From JBECKQ01 sp040235375 (GTDB lineage Bacteria > Planctomycetota > Phycisphaerae > UBA1845): DNA of 8,980 bases. Position 1 is the stretch's first letter. Each line of letters opens with the position of its first letter. The translations under genes and the position numbers were made by a program. The notes below the pieces were generated by a model that was not told the DNA's origin, made no database searches, and saw nothing but the letters and a program-made list of their open reading frames with translations. Below are positions 5,926 through 8,980 of the stretch, piece by piece. The stretch is from NCBI GenBank assembly GCA_040235375.1, contig JBECKQ010000066.1, forward strand, positions 1 to 8,980, in the 5' to 3' direction.

Positions 5926-6741
5926 TCACCTTGCCGGGTCGACGGCTTCGACGGCAGGAAGACCGCTCTCCGGTGCAGGTCGTGCGGGCGAGGCGATGCT
6001 GCATTCCAGCCGGAACTTCAGCAGCTCCCAGACAATGCGGGCGGAGACGAAAACCGGGAACATTCCGAGGAAGGACCGTCCGTAGTGGCGTGCCTCGAAG
6101 ACGGTGTCCACTTCGCCGATTCTGTAGCCGCGCATCGCGGCGGACGCGCCGACGAGCGCCTGAAAGTAGCGATATCGATATCGATGGTACAGGATGCGTG
6201 CCAGAACGCTTCGGCGGCAGAGCAGGAAGCCCGACTTGTTGTCGCGCAGCCGTGTTCTGAACAGGAGATTCAACAGCAGGTTGAGGCCGCGCGTGAAGAA
6301 GTACATGCGGCCGCCGCCGGCGACGGAATGGCGGATGGCCTGCACCACGTCATGTTCGCCGCGGGTGAACGTCGCGTGGAGGCTGGCGATGTCCTCGGGG
6401 CGATTTTGCAGGTCGGCGTCGATCAGGCACACGAGCTCGCCGCGAGCGTGGGCCAGGCCGGTGCGCCAGGCCGCCTCCATGCCGTGGTTTTCTTCGTGGC
6501 GGATGGGTCGGACGCGGGCGTCGCGCGCGGAGCAATCCGTCATCCGTTGCCACGTCGCGTCACTGCTGCCATCGTCCACGAGCACCAACTCGCCGGCGAT
6601 GCCCATTTCCTCGAGCGTCGCGAGCGTGCGCCTGGCGAGATGTTCGACGTTGCCTTCCTCGTTAAAGCAAGGCGCGATTATTGAAAGCGCAACAGTGCCT
6701 GCGGAGGGATCGGCATTTGACGCGGCCGGACATTGACTCAA
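5926..6741 (-). CDS. Family 2 glycosyltransferase (DPM1/GtrB-like catalytic domain)
   Basis: A 271-residue GT-A fold enzyme. Motifs are LSIIAPCFNEEGNV (19-32), VLVDDGSSD (53-61, nucleotide binding), VCLIDADLQNRPED (104-117; D108-A-D110 is the metal/UDP DxD) and DNKSGFLLCRRSVL (167-180), as in polyprenyl-phosphate sugar synthases. Expected reaction: transfer of a sugar from a nucleotide donor to an acceptor, perhaps undecaprenyl phosphate, at the inner membrane face. Unlike GtrB it has no C-terminal membrane spans; a hydrophobic patch around 153-161 may touch the membrane. The frame has no suitable ATG before the first conserved strand. TTG at 6741 has AGGA at 6750-6753, 8 nt upstream, and overlaps the AsnB stop as TTGA, so I take TTG as the start. 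The same frame stays open for another 1.4 kb across the AsnB gene, where the translation is Arg/Pro-rich and without recognisable domains, so a 729-residue fusion is not real. The TGA stop is 3 nt before the next gene. Confidence 0.9.
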   Translation of the reverse strand: MSQCPAASNADPSAGTVALSIIAPCFNEEGNVEHLARRTLATLEEMGIAGELVLVDDGSSDATWQRMTDCSARDARVRPIRHEENHGMEAAWRTGLAHARGELVCLIDADLQNRPEDIASLHATFTRGEHDVVQAIRHSVAGGGRMYFFTRGLNLLLNLLFRTRLRDNKSGFLLCRRSVLARILYHRYRYRYFQALVGASAAMRGYRIGEVDTVFEARHYGRSFLGMFPVFVSARIVWELLKFRLECSIASPARPAPESGLPAVEAVDPAR

Positions 6742-8441
6742 GATGCGATTCCTGTCTGGATCAGTTCGTCCGTATGGTGAACGGCCGGCGCGGCTGCGCC
6801 GCACGTCGAGGCGATGCCGAGCAGGCTCTTCATGCACTCGGCGGTCATGAGCGTGTTCCAGTAGCGGCGATCGAAGCTGTGGCGGCCCTGCATCCACAGG
6901 TTCACCGGCGTCGGCAGTCCATGCTTGACCTTTCGTTCGAGGACGAGCGCGTCTTTTGGCAGGAACCGGCGGGCCGCTTCGTGCACGATCCACTTGCCCG
7001 TTCCTTCGCGATAGCGCAGCGAGTCGTCGAGCGAGAACGCGAATTCCACGATGCGGTAGTCGAGGTACGGGCAGCGGTTCTCCAGGCCGTGGGCCATGCA
7101 CATGCGGTCGCCCATCTGCAGCAGCGGCTGCAGGAAGACGCGCGACTCGGTGTAGGCGATGTTCTCTTCCATCGAACGATGGGCCGACCAGCAATCGGCG
7201 AGGAACATCTTCATGGCGGCGGCGCCGGCGAGGCCGGAGCGCGAGGCCATGCGGCAGAAGCGATCGAGGTCGCTGCCGTGGTAGCGGCCCAGCATCGCGC
7301 TGTAGCGTTTCGCCTTCATGTCGCTCGGGTCGGTGCGCTCGCCCAGGAGAAATTCGTTGCGGGCGTAGCCGGCGAAGAGCTCGTCGGCGCCTTCGCCGGT
7401 CAGCACGACCTTGTAGCCCGCCTCGTGACAGGCCGCGGCGAGGGCATAGAGCGGGAAGACGCTGAACGAGCCCGTGGGCATCTCCAGGTGCCGGGCCATC
7501 GCGGGCAGGTCGGCGAGGAAGGCGTCGCGCGTCGGCCGGACGAGATGCACCTTGATCTCGAGCCGCTGGGCGAGGTCGCGGACGTAGCGCTCCTCGTCGA
7601 TCATCCCGCGGAATTCGTCGAACTGGCAGGTGAACGCTTCGGCCACGCCGGAGAGCCTGGCGATGATCGACGAATCGAGCCCGCCGGAGAGAAACAGGCT
7701 CACGGGCACGTCCGAGCGCAGCCGCAGGCGGACGGAGTCTTCGAGCAGCTCGATGAAACGATCGACGGCCCTGCGCGGGTCGGCGATCTTGCGGTCGACC
7801 TGGTGCTCGATGTCCCACCACAGGCGCTTGCCGCACGTGCCGCGGGCCGGATCGTAGACAAGATACTCGCCGGGGCGCAGGGAGAAGATGTTGCGGTAGA
7901 GCGTGTATTCGTTGAAGCAGAATTCGAAGAGGTCGAAGACATCCTGGCCGACGAACTCGAGGTCGGAGAAGGTCTTGATTTCCGAGGCGAACTCGAAGCT
8001 GCCCGGGCGGCAGCGATAGAAGAGCGGTTTCTGGCCCATGCGGTCGCGGGCACAGAAGAACCGCCGGCCGTCCCAGATGGCGAGGGCGAACATGCCGTTG
8101 AAGCGGTTGAGGCATTCCGGGCCCCAGTGGAGGTAGGCAGCCAGTGCGACTTCCGTGTCGGTGCGCGTCGTGAAGTTCCAGCCGAGCTGTTCGAGTTCGC
8201 TGCGCAACTCCGGATGGTTGTAGATCTCGCCGTTGAAGAGGATCGTGGCGTCGTCGATACGGACGGGCAGGTCGATGTCGTTTCGATCGACGACGTTGAG
8301 GCGCGTCTGGCCGAGCGTGATCGTGCCGAGGCCGGGGGCCTCCGCGGTCGCGAGGCTCGACTGGTCCGGCCCGCGGTGCCGCAGCCGTTCGAGATGAGCG
8401 GGGCTGAAGTCAGTGTTGATACCGCCGAGGATGCCGCACAT
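6738..8441 (-). CDS. asnB: AsnB-like glutamine-hydrolysing amidotransferase (asparagine synthetase family)
   Basis: A 567-residue two-domain enzyme. The N-terminal Ntn glutaminase begins MCGILGG, so Cys2 becomes the catalytic N-terminal nucleophile after Met removal. It continues with RHRGPD (21-26), LNVVD (48-52), LFNGEIYNH (68-76), RTDTEV (93-98) and ALAIWDGR (119-126). The C-terminal ATP-pyrophosphatase domain has the PP-loop SGGLDSS (252-258), VVLTGEGADELFAGY (345-359) and DRMCMAHGLENRCPYLD (445-461). The usual SMAHGLEAR is CMAHGLENR here. An in-frame ATG 24 nt further upstream is rejected because it would bury Cys2. The chosen ATG overlaps the upstream stop as TGATG, with AAGG at 8449-8452. 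The family makes asparagine from aspartate, ATP and glutamine. Inside glycan clusters, homologues such as WbpS are thought to amidate sugar carboxylates, which is the likelier role here by context. The gene symbol denotes family resemblance only. Confidence 0.93.
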   Translation of the reverse strand: MCGILGGINTDFSPAHLERLRHRGPDQSSLATAEAPGLGTITLGQTRLNVVDRNDIDLPVRIDDATILFNGEIYNHPELRSELEQLGWNFTTRTDTEVALAAYLHWGPECLNRFNGMFALAIWDGRRFFCARDRMGQKPLFYRCRPGSFEFASEIKTFSDLEFVGQDVFDLFEFCFNEYTLYRNIFSLRPGEYLVYDPARGTCGKRLWWDIEHQVDRKIADPRRAVDRFIELLEDSVRLRLRSDVPVSLFLSGGLDSSIIARLSGVAEAFTCQFDEFRGMIDEERYVRDLAQRLEIKVHLVRPTRDAFLADLPAMARHLEMPTGSFSVFPLYALAAACHEAGYKVVLTGEGADELFAGYARNEFLLGERTDPSDMKAKRYSAMLGRYHGSDLDRFCRMASRSGLAGAAAMKMFLADCWSAHRSMEENIAYTESRVFLQPLLQMGDRMCMAHGLENRCPYLDYRIVEFAFSLDDSLRYREGTGKWIVHEAARRFLPKDALVLERKVKHGLPTPVNLWMQGRHSFDRRYWNTLMTAECMKSLLGIASTCGAAAPAVHHTDELIQTGIAS

Positions 8442-8980
8442 CACTCCACCTTCGTCGCCCGGCAACTGATGCCTGCTTCCTGCACGTCCCAGGATTCAAT
8501 GAGCCAGCCATGGGCGAACCACCGGGCGAACTCGGCGGGATCGAAACGATGGCACTGCTCCGGGTGGTACCAGTCGAAGTTGATGAGATTGTTTGTGTGA
8601 AAGTCGAACTCGTCGTTCCAGAAGCACTTGAAGAGGTTCCAGTGGAAGAACCTTTGCAGATCGTAGCTGCCTTTCTTGATGCCGAGCAGGGGAATGTCGC
8701 GCTCGATGTCGAGCATGATGTCCAGCTCGGCGAGCTTCTTGCCGAGGGCGGTGATCGCCTCGCAGATCTTCAGCGCCTCATCGGCCGGCAGATCGCGGAT
8801 GCGGTCGCGGACGTAGTCGTCGGTGAACTCGCGGATGACGGCCTTCTTTCTGTAGACGTAGCAGCAGATTTGCCCGCCGGGCTTGAGCTTGCGCCGCAGG
8901 TTCTGGAAGGTGTCGTGCGGGTCGGGCGTGTGGTGAATGACCTGGTCGCAGTTGATGAAGTCGAAGAATCCGTCGGCGAA
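8441..8980 (-). CDS. SAM-dependent methyltransferase, C-terminal part (N-terminus beyond the right edge)
   Basis: The minus-strand frame is open from the window edge to TGA at 8443-8441, giving the last 179 residues. The first visible residues, FFDFINCDQVIHHTPDP and then LRRKLKPGGQICCYVYRK, are the post-motif II region and following strand of a class I methyltransferase (compare D-x-V-x-HH-x-x-DP in Methyltransf_11/25). Motif I (the GxGxG loop) lies outside the window. The C-terminal extension is rich in aromatics and charge (SYDLQRFFHWNLFKCFWNDE, then NFDWYHPEQCHRF and FARWFAHGWLIESWDVQEAG); it closes the fold and may form an aromatic substrate pocket. An ATG at 8716 would start only within this C-terminal region and is not the real start. 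The stop overlaps the AsnB-like start, so the two proteins are translationally coupled and probably act in the same pathway. Substrate unknown. Confidence 0.82.
   Translation of the reverse strand, partial: FADGFFDFINCDQVIHHTPDPHDTFQNLRRKLKPGGQICCYVYRKKAVIREFTDDYVRDRIRDLPADEALKICEAITALGKKLAELDIMLDIERDIPLLGIKKGSYDLQRFFHWNLFKCFWNDEFDFHTNNLINFDWYHPEQCHRFDPAEFARWFAHGWLIESWDVQEAGISCRATKVE

Noticed and set aside
5329..6684. Plus-strand open frame of 451 codons antisense to the GT2 and methyltransferase genes
   Set aside because: The opposite strand carries clear catalytic motifs; the antisense product shows low-complexity Ala/Glu/Val/His composition and no motif.
6742..8115. Upstream extension of the GT2 frame to a 729-residue protein
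   Set aside because: The extension lies over the AsnB-like gene in another frame, is Arg/Pro-rich with no domain, and a good TTG start with AGGA exists at 6741.
6681..8600. Plus-strand open frame of 639 codons antisense to the AsnB-like gene
   Set aside because: It mirrors a strongly supported enzyme; its translation has no recognisable domain and is rich in Ala, Glu, Arg and His, as expected for the antisense of GC-biased codons.

Overview
This is a high-GC bacterial window that reads as part of a surface-glycan (exopolysaccharide, O-antigen or glycolipid) biosynthesis locus. I see no rRNA, tRNA, CRISPR array, transposase or phage gene. The taxon is an inference. GC-rich codon use, long spurious antisense frames, and intergenic repeats resembling ones I recall from Planctomycetes and similar large environmental genomes suggest a planctomycete-like bacterium, but nothing here is diagnostic.

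Layout. The left edge (1-415, minus) holds the N-terminal part of a B12-binding radical SAM protein. A 343-bp divergent intergenic region follows, containing two diverged copies of a roughly 60-bp GC-rich, two-dyad repeat. The only plus-strand gene is a NodB-type polysaccharide deacetylase (759-1787) with a GGAGG site 8 nt before a GTG start. It converges on the main cluster across 233 bp that hold a second kind of dispersed repeat and a strong hairpin.

Main cluster, all minus strand, in transcription order from the right edge: a partial SAM methyltransferase (8980 to 8441), an AsnB-like amidotransferase (8441 to 6738), a family 2 glycosyltransferase (6741 to 5926), a SAM methyltransferase (5922 to 5230), and a zinc-ribbon SAM methyltransferase (5248 to 4244). 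After a 119-bp gap come a 49-residue single-span membrane protein (4124 to 3975) and a large multi-span GT-C-like glycosyltransferase (3955 to 2021). The first five genes are joined by overlaps or near-contacts (TGATG, TTGA, 3-nt gap, 19-nt overlap), so they are almost certainly one operon. The last two may belong to the same transcript.

How they may work together (inference): the GT2 enzyme transfers a sugar, perhaps to a polyprenyl phosphate, and the GT-C enzyme uses a lipid-linked donor on the outer side of the membrane. The AsnB-like enzyme may amidate a uronic acid or a similar carboxylate, the three methyltransferases decorate or cap the glycan, and the deacetylase removes N- or O-acetyl groups. 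The radical SAM protein could catalyse a methylation or rearrangement in the same pathway. The main novelty leads are the 49-aa membrane protein, the amidotransferase/triple-methyltransferase combination, the two-dyad repeat pair, and several start sites that automated calling would probably get wrong.
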